From Nemertoderma westbladi (taxonomy: Eukaryota > Xenacoelomorpha > Nemertodermatida > Nemertodermatidae): 64,000 nucleotides of DNA. Of the stretch, positions 21,418 to 33,200 are shown piece after piece. Under the pieces are notes generated by a model. It had not been told where the DNA came from. It saw nothing but the letters and a program-made list of their open reading frames with translations, and ran no database searches. Position 1 is the stretch's first letter. Every line of letters starts with the position of its first letter. Position numbers and translations under genes: made by a program. The stretch is taken from the NCBI GenBank assembly GCA_032718475.1, contig JAUCBJ010009063.1, positions 62,001-126,000 of the forward strand, read 5' to 3'.

Positions 21418-22402
21418 CGTTCGTGGGGTCATAGCGCAGGACGAGGCTCAGTTATCAGATACAGATTAAAATTGAGCAATTCTATCCCAAAATCGGTACT
21501 TAAGAAATTTAAATAAATAAATAAGAAATTTAACCAAACCGCCTATAAAAATAAATCAAAGAAGAGAGGAAAGTTCCCCCCTTGCTTCAACCGCCCTCTT
21601 AATCTGCACCACCCCAACCGCAAATGAGCACAAAGGATTAATGAAAGGCAGAGGTATTAACAGGAAATTAGTGTTTTAAAAGAAATATATTTTTATGTGC
21701 GGAGGCAACCCAATTTGTAAAAATTATTAAAACTTACCTTATGCCGATAGTATTGAAACTGAAATATTAATTTATCATGTTAATGCCTCAACGAAATCAT
21801 TTAGCTAATATCTAAAGAATCACCATTAAATTCAGCCAATCATTGTGCAAGATAGATCAAGCTCAGTGGGAGGATGATTGTAATGTTTCCCATCTAGGCA
21901 ATATCAAGAATGCCAAGGAATGAGACTGGAAGTATAGAGTGATGGAATGCATTTTAACTTAATTTGGTTTAGATCAATTAAAAACACATTTCTTAAAGCA
22001 AATCTCTTGAACTAATTAAAAACTATAATGGAATGGTGTATGGGGATTACAGCTATATAACTTTTAAGTATAATTATTTAAATCTTATACTAGAAAATAA
22101 TTAATATCATTTAAGGAGGCAGGTTGAAATTGCTGTTTTTACCCTAATCAACTTAATTAACTAATAAACTGCTATTATCTTAGCTTCTCGAAGGCCACGC
22201 GGAAATTCAACTTGGAAAATTTATAACCTTTGGCCAGACTACATGTGTACCAAGTTTGGTTAAATTTCATTAAAATTTGGCTGGTGAGTTATTAACGTTT
22301 AAAATTGGACACAACAGAACGACAGATCAACAGAACAACAGACACATCGATTGAGTTAGTGGTACCTGTATGCTAAGCTCGCTTACTTTCGTCGCTCGCC
22401 CC
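21418..22402 (+). mobile_element. DNA element family A, copy 2
   Basis: Begins CGTTCGTGGGG and ends CGCTCGCCCC, with ACA on both sides (21415-21417 and 22403-22405), as in copy 1. The left and right ends align with copy 1. It is 985 bp long without a recognisable ORF, so it is non-autonomous. Confidence 0.65.
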
Positions 22403-22405
22403 ACA

Positions 22406-23429
22406 AGCCCTCTGTGATCTAAATACTTCTGACATTTAAAGCCCCTCCCTCTCCCCCCCCCCCCCAACTTAGGAATAAGATGTAAGGCTTCTTCGTGTAT
22501 TGGCCGAAGTGAACGGGTTTTGCAAACTTTTGACTAACGTTTTCTAATTTGTAGCAGTAGCCATATTACTGAAATAATAACTAATAATCTCTAGTATTGT
22601 AAAACTTAATGTGCAGTTTAAAATATTAATATATAAAACTTTTGAAAATTTATTGCAATTAACTGAAAAAATTCATTTATCAAAATTTAATTCCACAACA
22701 TTATTCTGAATAAAGTGAAAGTTTAAAATAAATTAAATATATAATTCATACGCAGTTTATCCTAAATCATTATTTATCAAACCAATAGAGATGCATTGCA
22801 TTTAAATGCAAATACACGTAAAACTAATGGATTTTGGCCTTTTTAAAAGTAAAATTGGGACAGAATTAAGTTGGTATAAGTAGGATGGGTTGCGGTTGAA
22901 TTGCTAATGACACTCATTAATTACAGTAATGAATGATACGAAAACAAGGAGGAAGTCATTTGAAGTCCTGCTTCAGACATTTACTACAATTATATGTGTA
23001 CGAATGGAGGTTGAATGGAAAGATGGGCCATCTATAATCTATTCCATGAGTTCGCATAATTTTAACAAATCATTATTAACGCGAGAGAAACGAGCATAGA
23101 AATCTTTCATATTAAGAATGTAAATGAATTATGAAACACATTTATTTATCCAATATTTATAACATTTTAGTTTATTTACATTAAAATGCCGAGGGAATTA
23201 CATAAACTACACAGACATGAAAAATCATGAACGATTTAAGTAACAACACCCACTGTGCCTATAATACGAATGATATACAGTAAATACAATGTCAACTGAT
23301 AAAACCAATCATCACACTGCAGAATCAATGTGTCATATTCCGTGGCACTGCTATCTCTGAAGGACGGATTAACCAGAACAAAATTAGTCCTGTGGCAGAC
23401 GACCAGAAATTTAGAATAGATAATTCAGT
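22406..23429. other. No gene recognised
   Basis: AT-rich intergenic sequence with a C run near 22455. No repeat family, RNA gene or coding stretch that I can support. Confidence 0.4.
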
Positions 23430-23706
23430 TTAGAACAAAATCGCCTCCACTTTGCAGGACATTGCTTTCGCCGTGAGGACCAGCCAGTGCATAATCTTGT
23501 ACTTTGGCGGCCTCATGGAGTGAATAAGCATGGTGGACAGCCCATTAATTTCTTGAGACGCATCTTAAAGGACACTGGCCTTGAAGATGCGGATGATCTA
23601 GCAAATGTCATGGGTGATAGGGAGTTGTGGCGGCGCAATTTTGTCGACATGCCGGCACAGCATTCTTAAAAATGCAGCTGCAATGCAGCATGCCGATCCT
23701 AGTAGT
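23430..23706 (+). mobile_element. RTE-like LINE, copy 3, 3' fragment
   Basis: Matches the last 260 bp of copy 1, from NRLRFAGHCFRRED to the stop and the CCTAGTAGTA end, with few differences. The 10-mer AGACGACCAG precedes the fragment at 23397-23406 and follows it at 23707-23716. This is a likely target duplication, with about 25 bp of extra sequence at the 5' junction. A typical 5'-truncated insertion. Confidence 0.8.
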
Positions 23707-24316
23707 AGACGACCAGCAACAACAAAAATCTGTGACCCAACCAATTATATCTAGCCACCGAATCTAGCGGGGGAATTACGCATCTCGAGATATTATAATT
23801 CATTTTTTACTGTTATATTGTTTACCAAGTGTCCCTCAACAATTATTAGAGGAGTGGATTATTTATTACCTATCTAAACACCGAATTCATAATCATCAGT
23901 TATATATTCCCAAGGTGTATTTCAATAACTGTGTATATAGTTTATTGTTGATTTATATCATTGCCAAATACAGTGGAAATATATTTGGCTCGTATATATA
24001 TTATTGTATATTTAGTATTTATAAATTACTTAGCCATTATTGGTTACCTGTGGAAATAATGTGTGAGTTAAGGTAAATAACGCATTAACGCATTAATTAA
24101 TACTGTGCGCACTTCAAAGAACAAATCATATATTCATTATGAACTAACTAATCATTCATTATGAACTATTATGAACTATTACAACTTAAGTAAGACTTAC
24201 TCAATGGTTTTCAATATAAAATGTACTGAATCTGTGTTTGATTTAGCTGAACAATCTCTTGTGCGTTTTGAGAGAAGTTGTCAACAAGGACATAATAGAT
24301 TGCGGGTTCGTCGAAA

Positions 24317-25085
24317 ATGACAAGATTTGAGAATCTCCATTCCGTTGAGGTTGATGAGATATCCATGCCTGACACCCAGGTACATCGCAACTTCTGTAGT
24401 TGCTGGAAGAAGTTGACCAGGAAGACCATTTTTATTATTGGAGTGATGCTTGCATTAGTCATTATGGTGATCGCAATAGGAATATGGTTAGTTGCAAGAT
24501 CTTCAGGTGAGGACATGGAACCACAACGAGTGGTATATGACGGACTCTGGTTACCTAAATCACTGGAACCATGGTACTATAACCTACATATTGATGTTGC
24601 CATGGACACAATGACTTTTATGGGGAACGTCACAATTTTTATCACTTCAAAGCTCCCAACCAAGTTTATTGTTATTAACAGTGATAACCTACAATTCGAC
24701 AAAACGTCTATCAGATTGACTCAAATGTATGGGGATCATTTGCATGAAATTGAAACTTCTATCAGTAACATTTGACGAAGCACGCGACTTAGTTACCATT
24801 GAAGTGGATTCAATCTTGATTCCACCTTCAAAGTATGCCTTGACAATAATTGATTATACTGGTACAATATTCAGTGATGATTTATTAACCAGGACAATAG
24901 AAGGGAGTTTGAGGGTTGGCTTTTGGAATTCGACTGCTAATGGGATTCATTCAGTGGCAATGCAGTTGGAACCAACCGGAGCCAGACAAGTATTCCCATG
25001 TTTTTGATGAACCCATCTTCAAATCTGTGTTTAATATTTCTCTAACTCATGGATCGAGATATGTTGCGCTGTCAAGCAGCAAAAG
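24317..25085 (+). CDS. M1 aminopeptidase (aminopeptidase N-like), exon 1, with two frame shifts
   Basis: From ATG 24317 the protein has a short cytoplasmic tail with Cys residues, a membrane span at residues 38-59 (type II anchor) and the start of the M1 N-terminal beta domain. That domain begins LWLPKSLEPWYYNLHIDV and continues with IVINSDNLQF. After a one-base shift near 24765 it goes on with FDEARDLVTIEVDS, GFWNST and MQLEPTGARQVFPCF. After a second one-base shift in a T run at 25001-25005 comes DEPIFKSVFNISLTHGSRYVALSS. The exon ends with AAAAG|GTGAG at 25085. M1 enzymes cleave N-terminal residues from peptides at the cell surface. The shifts could be errors or mean a pseudogene. The catalytic HEXXH and GAMEN parts are not in the window. 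Confidence 0.8.
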
Positions 25086-26062
25086 GTGAGTGAATTAATC
25101 GTCACCCTCAGCACAGAATTCCGTAAGTCGATTTTCATGTTTTTTTACATTTTGGACTACTACAGTATACTAATTAGATATCAGGTTCTTGCTTCCTCAC
25201 CAGGCTGAACCGAACCCCTTAAGTTTTAACAAGCCATTTTTACATTATTGATAAATATAACATCGCAACTTCAGTTTTATAAAGGAAAACTGTCAATTAG
25301 CTGTCAATAGCAAATTAGATAAGGTGTCTACTAGCAGAAGGGTGGAGTGGAAAATGCTAATTTGAGAATTTGGGGGTAGAGAAAGTAATAATGTTGATGC
25401 AACATCCTGAATTTGAGTTGCAGAATTTTCTGGATTTTGCGAAACGCCATCATCATTGGCCTCATTGCTGGCACAACCCGAGTGGCAATAGTGGCTATTT
25501 TCATAGAAACCTTAAAAAGTAAAATCTTTCAATCTGTGACACATCCGTTCTAGAATCAAATAATACCATTTTGAATTGAAATACATGCGAAACAATAGTA
25601 AATTGATTGTTAGGGTATCCTACAGAAAATGTAAAGGATGGTTTATCATAACAATTTTGTTTATTTATTCATACATATAGTAAATAGTAAAACATGTATA
25701 CAGAAAGAAGTTAGCAAATCTATAAAATCAGCATCTCTATCTAAGCAATATAATTAATTATTTGCGTCTAATACTCTCACTGTATTAGAATAAAAGGCCG
25801 GATTGTCGGAAAATATTAAGGTCCAGAAAATTATTATTAATATTAAGGAATCCAGTTTAAATCAATCAGTACACCAGGTACAACAGCAACAGCAACAGCA
25901 ACAATATACTTCGTAATACTTCGTTTCTTATGTAATTTCCCACTCTTGCTAGACCTCTCATAGCTTTCCTGAATTGGGTTGACAATTCTTTCGCGTCTGT
26001 ATTGGTTAATATTGAACAGCCATATAAAATAGAGGGTATACATTATACAAACTAGTTTCCAT
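25086..26062. other. Intron 1, left part; LINE tail remains
   Basis: Intron sequence. A CAACAG microsatellite lies at 25878-25905. On the minus strand, about 25900-26060 encodes an NINQYRRERIVNP-type stretch that may continue the LINE interrupted by the foldback element at 26073. No exon seen. Confidence 0.4.
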
Positions 26063-26072
26063 ATCTTTGTGG

Positions 26073-27261
26073 GGGTGTGTACAAAACAATGACCTAAGAC
26101 CCTACAAAAGTAATACCCCCTGGTACAAAAGTAATAACCCCCCCCCCCCCCCCCCCCCCAAATGTACAAAAGTAATACCCCCTGGTACAAAAGTAAGACC
26201 TGGTGGTACAAAAAGTAAGACACCCCAGGTACAAAAGTAAGACCCACCTGGCACAAAGGTAATACCCCCCACCCCCCCCCCCCCCTCCGCACCAGGTACA
26301 AAAGTAAGACCCCATCTTCCATCGGCCTGCAATCAAGTACAGTACAGCCTGATAGCAGTACTGTGAATGTCTGTCAGTCAGTAGGCCAATGCTGTGCTGT
26401 ATGATGCACTGGTGGCGTGTTATCATTACTACATTACTGGTACGTAGCAGCCTAGCATTATGTATGGTTTGGTGATATGACATCCTCGTTCAGCGTTCAT
26501 CATTTTAAGTAAAATCACATGTCTGCTTGTAGGGTAGGTGGTAGCGGCACATGACAGCTACCTGTATGGCGTATACATTCAGACGTTAGCTGGTTAGGCT
26601 ATAGACTACGGCTGTAGAGTACGCAACTACGGTACTTTAACATTAGGGACTACTGCAGTACTGCATTAGTCCATGTAAGTGCATTAACCAGCTAATCGTC
26701 TGAACATTCCGCCGTACCTAAGTAGCTAACCAGTCAGCCGGTAACCGGTCATGTGGTCATGGCCTACCACCAATAGGCAGACATGAAATTTTACTTAAAA
26801 TGGTGAACGCTAAATCAGGATGTCTGGATGTCATGTCACAATACCATACATAGTGCTAGGCTGCTACGTACCAGTACCATAATGCAGGAGGTAATGATAA
26901 CCCGCCTCCGCCACCAGTACATCATGCAGCACAGTATAGGCCCACATACTGCCAGACATGCCACAGTTGTACTGCTGTCAGGCTGTACTGGGAGATGGGG
27001 TCTTACTTTTATACCTGGATGGGTTGTCTACTTTTGTACCTGGGGGGGGGGGGTCTTACTTTTGTACCAGGGGGTTCTTACTTTTGTATCTGCCCGGGGT
27101 TCTTACTTTTGTACCAGGGGGGTCTTACTTTTGTTCCTGGGGGGGGGGGGGGGGGAGGTTCTTTTGTACCAGGGGGTATTACATTTGTACCTGGGGGGGG
27201 GGGGAGGTTCTTTTGTACCAGGGGGTATTACATTTGTAGGGTCTTTGTTTTGTACACACCC
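26073..27261. mobile_element. Foldback element with 10-bp target duplication (MULE-like size)
   Basis: Starts with GGGTGTGTACAAAACA and ends with its reverse complement. It is flanked by a perfect 10-bp duplication ATCTTTGTGG at 26063-26072 and 27262-27271. The arms are long imperfect inverted repeats meeting near 26600-26690. Each holds a VNTR of TACAAAAGTAAGACCCC-like units with C or G runs (C run 26135-26159, G runs near 27042 and 27145). A 9-11 bp duplication suits MULE-type transposons. No transposase. It lies in intron 1 of the aminopeptidase, within LINE remains. Confidence 0.8.
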
Positions 27262-28060
27262 ATCTTTGTGGTCACATCCAGTGGGGCATTATCTGCTGCG
27301 AAGCCTGTGTTGTTAATCTTATTGACAGTTGACCATATATTTTATGTGTAATTAATGTTGTTTGAGGTTGACTGACGTTCCCAGTAATAATGACAATCCC
27401 ATATATATATGAGCTTTTTGCAGACGCAGGTAAGGTAAGGCCATTGAGGTTAATGCTACTATTAATATTCGAGGTTCCTTTTGTAGTAATATGTAGGAAA
27501 TTAGATTTCTTTAGATTGACAGTGAGATTGTGTTATTCAAAATATGCAATACATATGTGTATCGTAGCATTGTGATTGGAGGGTATGTTTGCTAAAATAA
27601 ATATGTCGTCTGCATAGTGCATAGCTTATTACACAATAGGATTCATTATTAATAAGGATTCCTAATTTGCTATTATCTAAGTTTGTGATTTGGTGATGAA
27701 GATAAAAGTTGAAAAGAATATCGGAGAGGACTCCACCTTGACGAATTCCAAGCAAAAGTAGGATTCCCTGTTCAATTATATTATTTCCATTCTTAAGGAA
27801 GGCAATTGAGCGTGTGTAATATGAAAGATTGTATAAGATCTCTATATAGTTCTGTATCCCAAAGTTTCCGAAATAGAACAATATAATCAATGTTATCAAA
27901 GGCAGATTGTAGATCTATTTATAGCGCATATATTTCTTATCCACCTTTGATGAAATATTTGATACGGTTATCTATAACGGAGTATGCTTTTTCAGAGTTT
28001 ATCTGTTTCTTGTATCCAAACTGAAGGTTTGCAGTTGGCAGGACACTTAATTCTGGAAGT
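27262..28060 (-). pseudogene. LINE reverse transcriptase relic in aminopeptidase intron 1
   Basis: On the minus strand, in several frames: FGYKKQINSEKAYSVI (about 28020), IDLQSAFDNID (about 27910), GIRQGGVLSDILFNFYLH (about 27750), a YADD box at 27605-27616 and a downstream GLTLPASAKSSYIYGIV segment (about 27430). This is the palm region of a non-LTR reverse transcriptase, with frame breaks. It is a different family from the other LINEs in the window. Confidence 0.65.
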
Positions 28061-28138
28061 AATATTAGGGCAATAGGTATTAGGGACAATACGGCGTCAA
28101 TGCTTTATGCATTTTTTAACTATATAGCAATCTGGTGT

Positions 28139-28290
28139 GGGGCGAGACACATTGTCGGCGAGCCTTGGCATACGGTTCATATAAGGCAAATGGTGCATGT
28201 CCGTCTGTCTGTCTTTCTGGTAAATGTTTGAATGTGAATTTCTCGGTATTTCTAGCTTAGAATTGAACCAAACTTAGTAGGTAAGTAGTA
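28139..28290 (-). repeat. DNA element family A, partial third copy
   Basis: GGGGCGAG at 28139, preceded by TGT (28136-28138), matches the reversed right end of the family A elements, with the same order of diverged blocks for about 150 bp. The other end is not found in the window. Confidence 0.45.
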
Positions 28291-28764
28291 GGGGGATAGT
28301 TTTATGAATGAATATTTTTATATATGAATGAATGTTTTATGAATGTAAAATTTCTGGGAAACGCCTCATTTTCCAGATCTGAAATCGTTGCTTGTCAATC
28401 CTGAAATCTATCTTTTACGAAACTTAAATGTTAAGACAATCAATTGGTGATCCGCAAGAGACTATGTACTAATGACATACCGGTACGATGGCCTACTGGT
28501 AGTGTGCACCGGTAAGTACGAATTTGCAGAAATTGCAGAATAACAGTTCATCCTCCATACATTTCGCAGTATGCACCTTTTACCTCGATCAGTGTTGGCC
28601 GACTGGTTACGGCTTTGGACTAGAAATAATGGGATCTTCCAACTTAGGTTCAAATCTTCCCACATAGGTACCGACCATTTCTTTTGCACGTTTTTTTAAA
28701 ATAATTCTGGAAAGCAAAGAATAAGACGGTCAATTATTGATTAAGCTCATTAAGATTAATTATT

Positions 28765-29010
28765 GATAAAGCTCAGTTGGTTGAGCGCCGGGCCTGCAAT
28801 CTATTGGTTGTAGGTTCGAGCCCCGCCAGGGTCCACTCAGCCTTTTATCCACTGGGGTCGATAAAATGAGCACCAGTTAAATTACTGGGAGCAAATCATG
28901 GGATAGGAGTAGCGCTCACCCCTACCCTCGGGTAGCAGCTACTGAAAGAGGAGCCTTCGGGTCGCTTCCGGCCTCGGCCGACTGTTTGCTTTTTGCTTTG
29001 TATTATATCA
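28765..29010 (+). mobile_element. tRNA-derived SINE
   Basis: A tRNA-like head has an A-box-like AGCTCAGTTGGTTGAGCGC and a B box GGTTCGAGCCCC (28813-28824), the internal promoter of RNA polymerase III. A body follows with CACTGGGGTCGATAAAATGA and a GAGCCTTCGGG segment, ending near TTTGCTTTTTGC. The GGGTCGATAAAAT-type block recalls the conserved central domain of SINEs in cephalopods and some other invertebrates; I cannot confirm this without a search. Lies in intron 1 of the aminopeptidase. Confidence 0.75.
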
Positions 29011-29338
29011 ACAAAATTTGAAAATTCCACCACAAATGAAATGAGTGTCTGAATATACAACAAAAAAATGTATTTGTGGGGAATAAATAAATGAACCCTT
29101 TTCAGTTCCAGTACCGTAATATCAGTTTATAACGAATCCATATTATATAGTAAATCATTCTAGAACGCATTATCACGTTTTAGGATGTAAATATGGGACT
29201 TATTTAATTAATAGCTGGAACAAACCAGAAATGAGATGAGTGAAACATTACCTTTAAGATTAAAGGATGTAAAGCCGATAACATCACAACAATTATCCTG
29301 TATTTATCAACATTATCCCTGTATTTATCATTATTCAG

Positions 29339-29486
29339 GATATCGGTAGAGCCTGCACCGGGAGCTTCTGGCAGGGTTACTAGTACTTTCAAACCAACTG
29401 TTGTTCTACCAACATACCTGTTGAGCTGGTATATTTCAAATCAAACAGAATCTTTGCTGTTAACAGAACCCTCCAACGGGTTAGAG
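29339..29486 (+). CDS. M1 aminopeptidase, exon 2
   Basis: Acceptor TTATTCAG ends at 29338 and donor GTAAAA starts at 29487. The split codon left by exon 1 (AG) is completed by the first base here, so the phases match. The 49 codons read ISVEPAPGASGRV, TSTFKPTVVLPTYLLSWYI and a polar end. This corresponds to the M1 segment after the ALSNMP-like turn (Phe-x-x-T-P-x-M-S-T-Y-L region), with Leu-Pro in place of Met-Ser. Confidence 0.75.
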
Positions 29487-30053
29487 GTAAAATATGAAAA
29501 TAATAAAAAAGAATACATTATTATTTTGTTACATTATGTAAATGTAAATGTTAAATAATAAAACGCTTAACATACCATGGTAAATATCAAAGCTAGATCA
29601 TTGCATTGCAGAATACTCATGACTTGTTATGGTCTATAGTAGATTTGGTTATTCACATTGTATGTTAAACGTACGATTATTTAGCGTATAGTTGTTGTAG
29701 TAACTGCAATTAGTTGCTTAATTAATATTGCATATTAATTTGAATTTCATTAATATTCCTAAACATTGCAATATTAAAACTAATAATCAGACATTCAGAA
29801 GTCAGAACGCCGATAAGTTGGAATAATTTAACAAAATTTCAAACCTTGTATGCAAAGGGTACCATTCACATTCATTCTCCTATTTAATTATATTAATCCT
29901 GTAATTTTAAGTTATGTGTACCTATCTCGTCCGAAAATAATTAGCCTGGTGAAATACAATTAACATACACCGCTAATGAATGAATATTGATTCTTTTTAA
30001 AAATTATAACATGTATCTAAAAATAAAACCTACACTATTTATTTTGTATTTAG

Positions 30054-30168
30054 TATGGAATGTTTGGAGATAATTTGGAGACTCAAAGATTTCCCTTAAT
30101 TGAAACGCCAAAGATAATCTCTATTTTAGTAGCTTTTTTCAATCACAAACTACCAATAGAGAAATTAG
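30054..30168 (+). CDS. M1 aminopeptidase, exon 3
   Basis: Acceptor TATTTAG ends at 30053, in phase with exon 2, and donor GTGAG starts at 30169. The 38 codons end with TPKIISILVAFFNHKLPIEK, like the LDYYEEFFGVKFPLPKLD helix that precedes the GAMEN and HEXXH motifs in M1 enzymes. The satellite array starts 78 bp into the following intron; the next exon is not in the window. Confidence 0.7.
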
Positions 30169-30245
30169 GTGAGAATTAACCTTTATTTATATGTATGTTT
30201 ATTATATATTGATAATAAATAATATTAATAATTTAAGGTCAACCA

Positions 30246-33200
30246 GTGAGAGACTATGGTTTTAGGTACGAAAGCTACCCCTAGCTAATGGACTTACTGT
30301 GAGAGACTAAGACTATGGTTTTAGGTACGAAAGCTACCCTTAGCTAATGGACTGACTGTGAGAGATTATGGTTTTAGGTACGAAAGCTACCCCTAGCTAA
30401 TGGACGGACTGTGAGAGACTATGATTTTAGGTACGAAAGCTACCCCTAGCTAATGGACGGACTGTGAGAGACTATGGTTTTAGGTACGAAAGCTACCCCT
30501 AGCTAATGGACTGACTGTGAGAGACTATGGTTTTAGGTACGAAAGCTACCCCTAGTAGCTAATGGACGGACTGTGAGAGACTATGGTTTTAGGTACGAAA
30601 GCTACCCCTAGTAGCTAATGGACGGACTGTGAGAGACTATGGTTTTAGGTACGAAAGCTACCCCTAGCTAATGGACGGACTGTGAGAGACTATGGTTTTA
30701 GGTACGAAAGCTACCCCTAGCTAATGGACGGACTGTGAGAGACTATGGTTTTAGGTACGAAAGCTACCCCTAGCTAATGGACTGACTGTGAGAGACTATG
30801 GTTTTAGGTACGAAAGCTACCCCTAGTAGCTAATGGACGGACTGTGAGAGACTATGGTTTTAGGTACGAAAGCTACCCCTAGCTAATGGACGGACTGTGA
30901 GACACTATGGTTTTAGTTACGAAAGCTACCCCTAGGTAATGGACGGACTGTGAGAGACTATGGTTTTAGGTACGAAAGCTACCCCTAGTAGCTAATGGAC
31001 GGACTGTGAGAGACTATGGTTTTTGGTACGAAAGCTACCCCTAGTAGCTAATGGACGGACTGTGAGAGACTATGGTTTTAGGTACGAAAGCTACCCCTAG
31101 CTAATGGACGGACTGTGAGAGACTATGGTTTTAGGTACGAAAGCTACCCCTAGCTAATGGACGGACTGTGAGAGACTATGGTTTTAGGTACGAAAGCTAC
31201 CCCTAGCTAATGGACTGACTGTGAGAGACTATGGTTTTAGGTACGAAAGCTACCCCTAGCTAATGGACGGACTGTGAGAGACTATGGTATTAGGTACGAA
31301 AGCTACCCCTAGCTAATGGACTGACTGTGAGAGACTATGGTTTTAGGTACGAAAGCTACCCCTAGTAGCTAATGGACGGACTGTGAGAGACTATGGTTTT
31401 AGGTACGAAAGCTACCCCTAGTAGCTAATGGACGGACTGTGAGAGACTATGGTTTTAGGTACGAAAGCTACCCCTAGCTAATGGACTCACTGTGAGAGAC
31501 TATGGTTTTATGTTCGAAAGCTACCCCTAGTAGCTAATGGACGGACTGTGAGAGACTATGGTTTTAGGTACGAAAGCTACCCCTAGTAGCTAATGGACGG
31601 ACTGTGAGAGACTATGGTTTTAGGTACGAAAGCTACCCCTAGCTAATGGACTCACTGTGAGAGACTATGGTTTTATGTTCGAAAGCTACCCCTAGTAGCT
31701 AATGGACGGACTGTGAGAGACTATGGTTTTAGGTACGAAAGCTACCCCTAGTAGCTAATGGACGGACTGTGAGAGACTATGGTTTTAGGTACGAAAGCTA
31801 CCCCTAGTAGCTAATGGACGGACTGTGAGAGACTATGGTTTTAGGTACGAAAGCTACCCCTAGTAGCTAATGGACGGACTGTGAGAGACTATGGTTTTAG
31901 GTACGAAAGCTACCCCTAGCTAATGGACTGACTGTGAGAGACTATGGTTTTAGGTACGAAAGCTACCCCTAGTAGCTAATGGACGGACTGTGAGAGACTA
32001 TGGTTTTAGGTACGAAAGCTACCCCTAGCTAATGGACTCACTGTGAGAGACTATGGTTTTATGTTCGAAAGCTACCCCTAGTAGCTAATGGACGGACTGT
32101 GAGAGACTATGGTTTTAGGTACGAAAGCTACCCCTAGTAGCTAATGGACGGACTGTGAGAGACTATGGTTTTAGGTACGAAAGCTACCCCTAGTAGCTAA
32201 TGGACAGACTGTGAGAGACTATGGTTTTAGGTACGAAAGCTACCCCTAGTAGCTAATGGACTCACTGTGAGAGACTATGGTTTTAGGTATGAAAGCTACC
32301 CCTAGTAGCTAATGGACGGACTGTGAGAGACTATGGTTTTAGGTACGAAAGCTACCCCTAGTAGCTAATGGACGGACTGTGAGAGACTATGGTTTTAGGT
32401 ACGAAAGCTACCCCTAGCTAATGGACTGACTGTGAGAGACTATGGTTTTAGGTACGAAAGCTACCCCTAGTAGCTAATGGACGGACTGTGAGAGACTATG
32501 GTTTTAGGTACGAAAGCTACCCCTAGCTAATGGACGGACTGTGAGAGACTATGGTTTTAGGTACGAAAGCTACCCCTAGCTAATGGACGGACTGTGAGAG
32601 ACTATGGTTTTAGGTACGAAAGCTACCCCTAGCTAATGGACTGACTGTGAGAGACTATGGTTTTAGGTACGAAAGCTACCCCTAGTAGCTAATGAACGGA
32701 CTGTGAGAGACTATGGTTTTAGGTACGAAAGCTACCCCTAGCTAATGGACGGACTGTGAGAGACTATGGTTTTAGGTACGAAAGCTACCCCTAGCTAATG
32801 GACAGACTGTGAGAGACTATGGTTTTAGGTACGAAAGCTACCCCTAGTAGCTAATGGACGGACTGTGAGAGAATATGGTTTTAGGTACGAAAGCTACCCC
32901 TAGCTAATGGACGGACTGTGAGAGACTATGGTTTTAGGTACGAAAGCTACCCCTAGTAGCTAATGGACGGACTGTGAGAGACTATGGTTTTAGGTACGAA
33001 AGCTACCCCTAGTAGCTAATGGACGGACTGTGAGAGACTATGGTTTTAGGTACGAAAGCTACCCCTAGCTAATGGACTCACTGTGAGAGACTATGGTTTT
33101 ATGTTCGAAAGCTACCCCTAGTAGCTAATGGACGGACTGTGAGAGACTATGGTTTTAGGTACGAAAGCTACCCCTAGTAGCTAATGGACGGACTGTGAGA

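Noticed and set aside
25878-25905. CAACAG repeat as a coding glutamine tract
   Set aside because: A short microsatellite in intron 1 without an open exon around it.
26090-27240. Open frames with YYFCTRG-like repeats on both strands
   Set aside because: They are translations of the VNTR in the foldback arms with long C and G runs; no gene.
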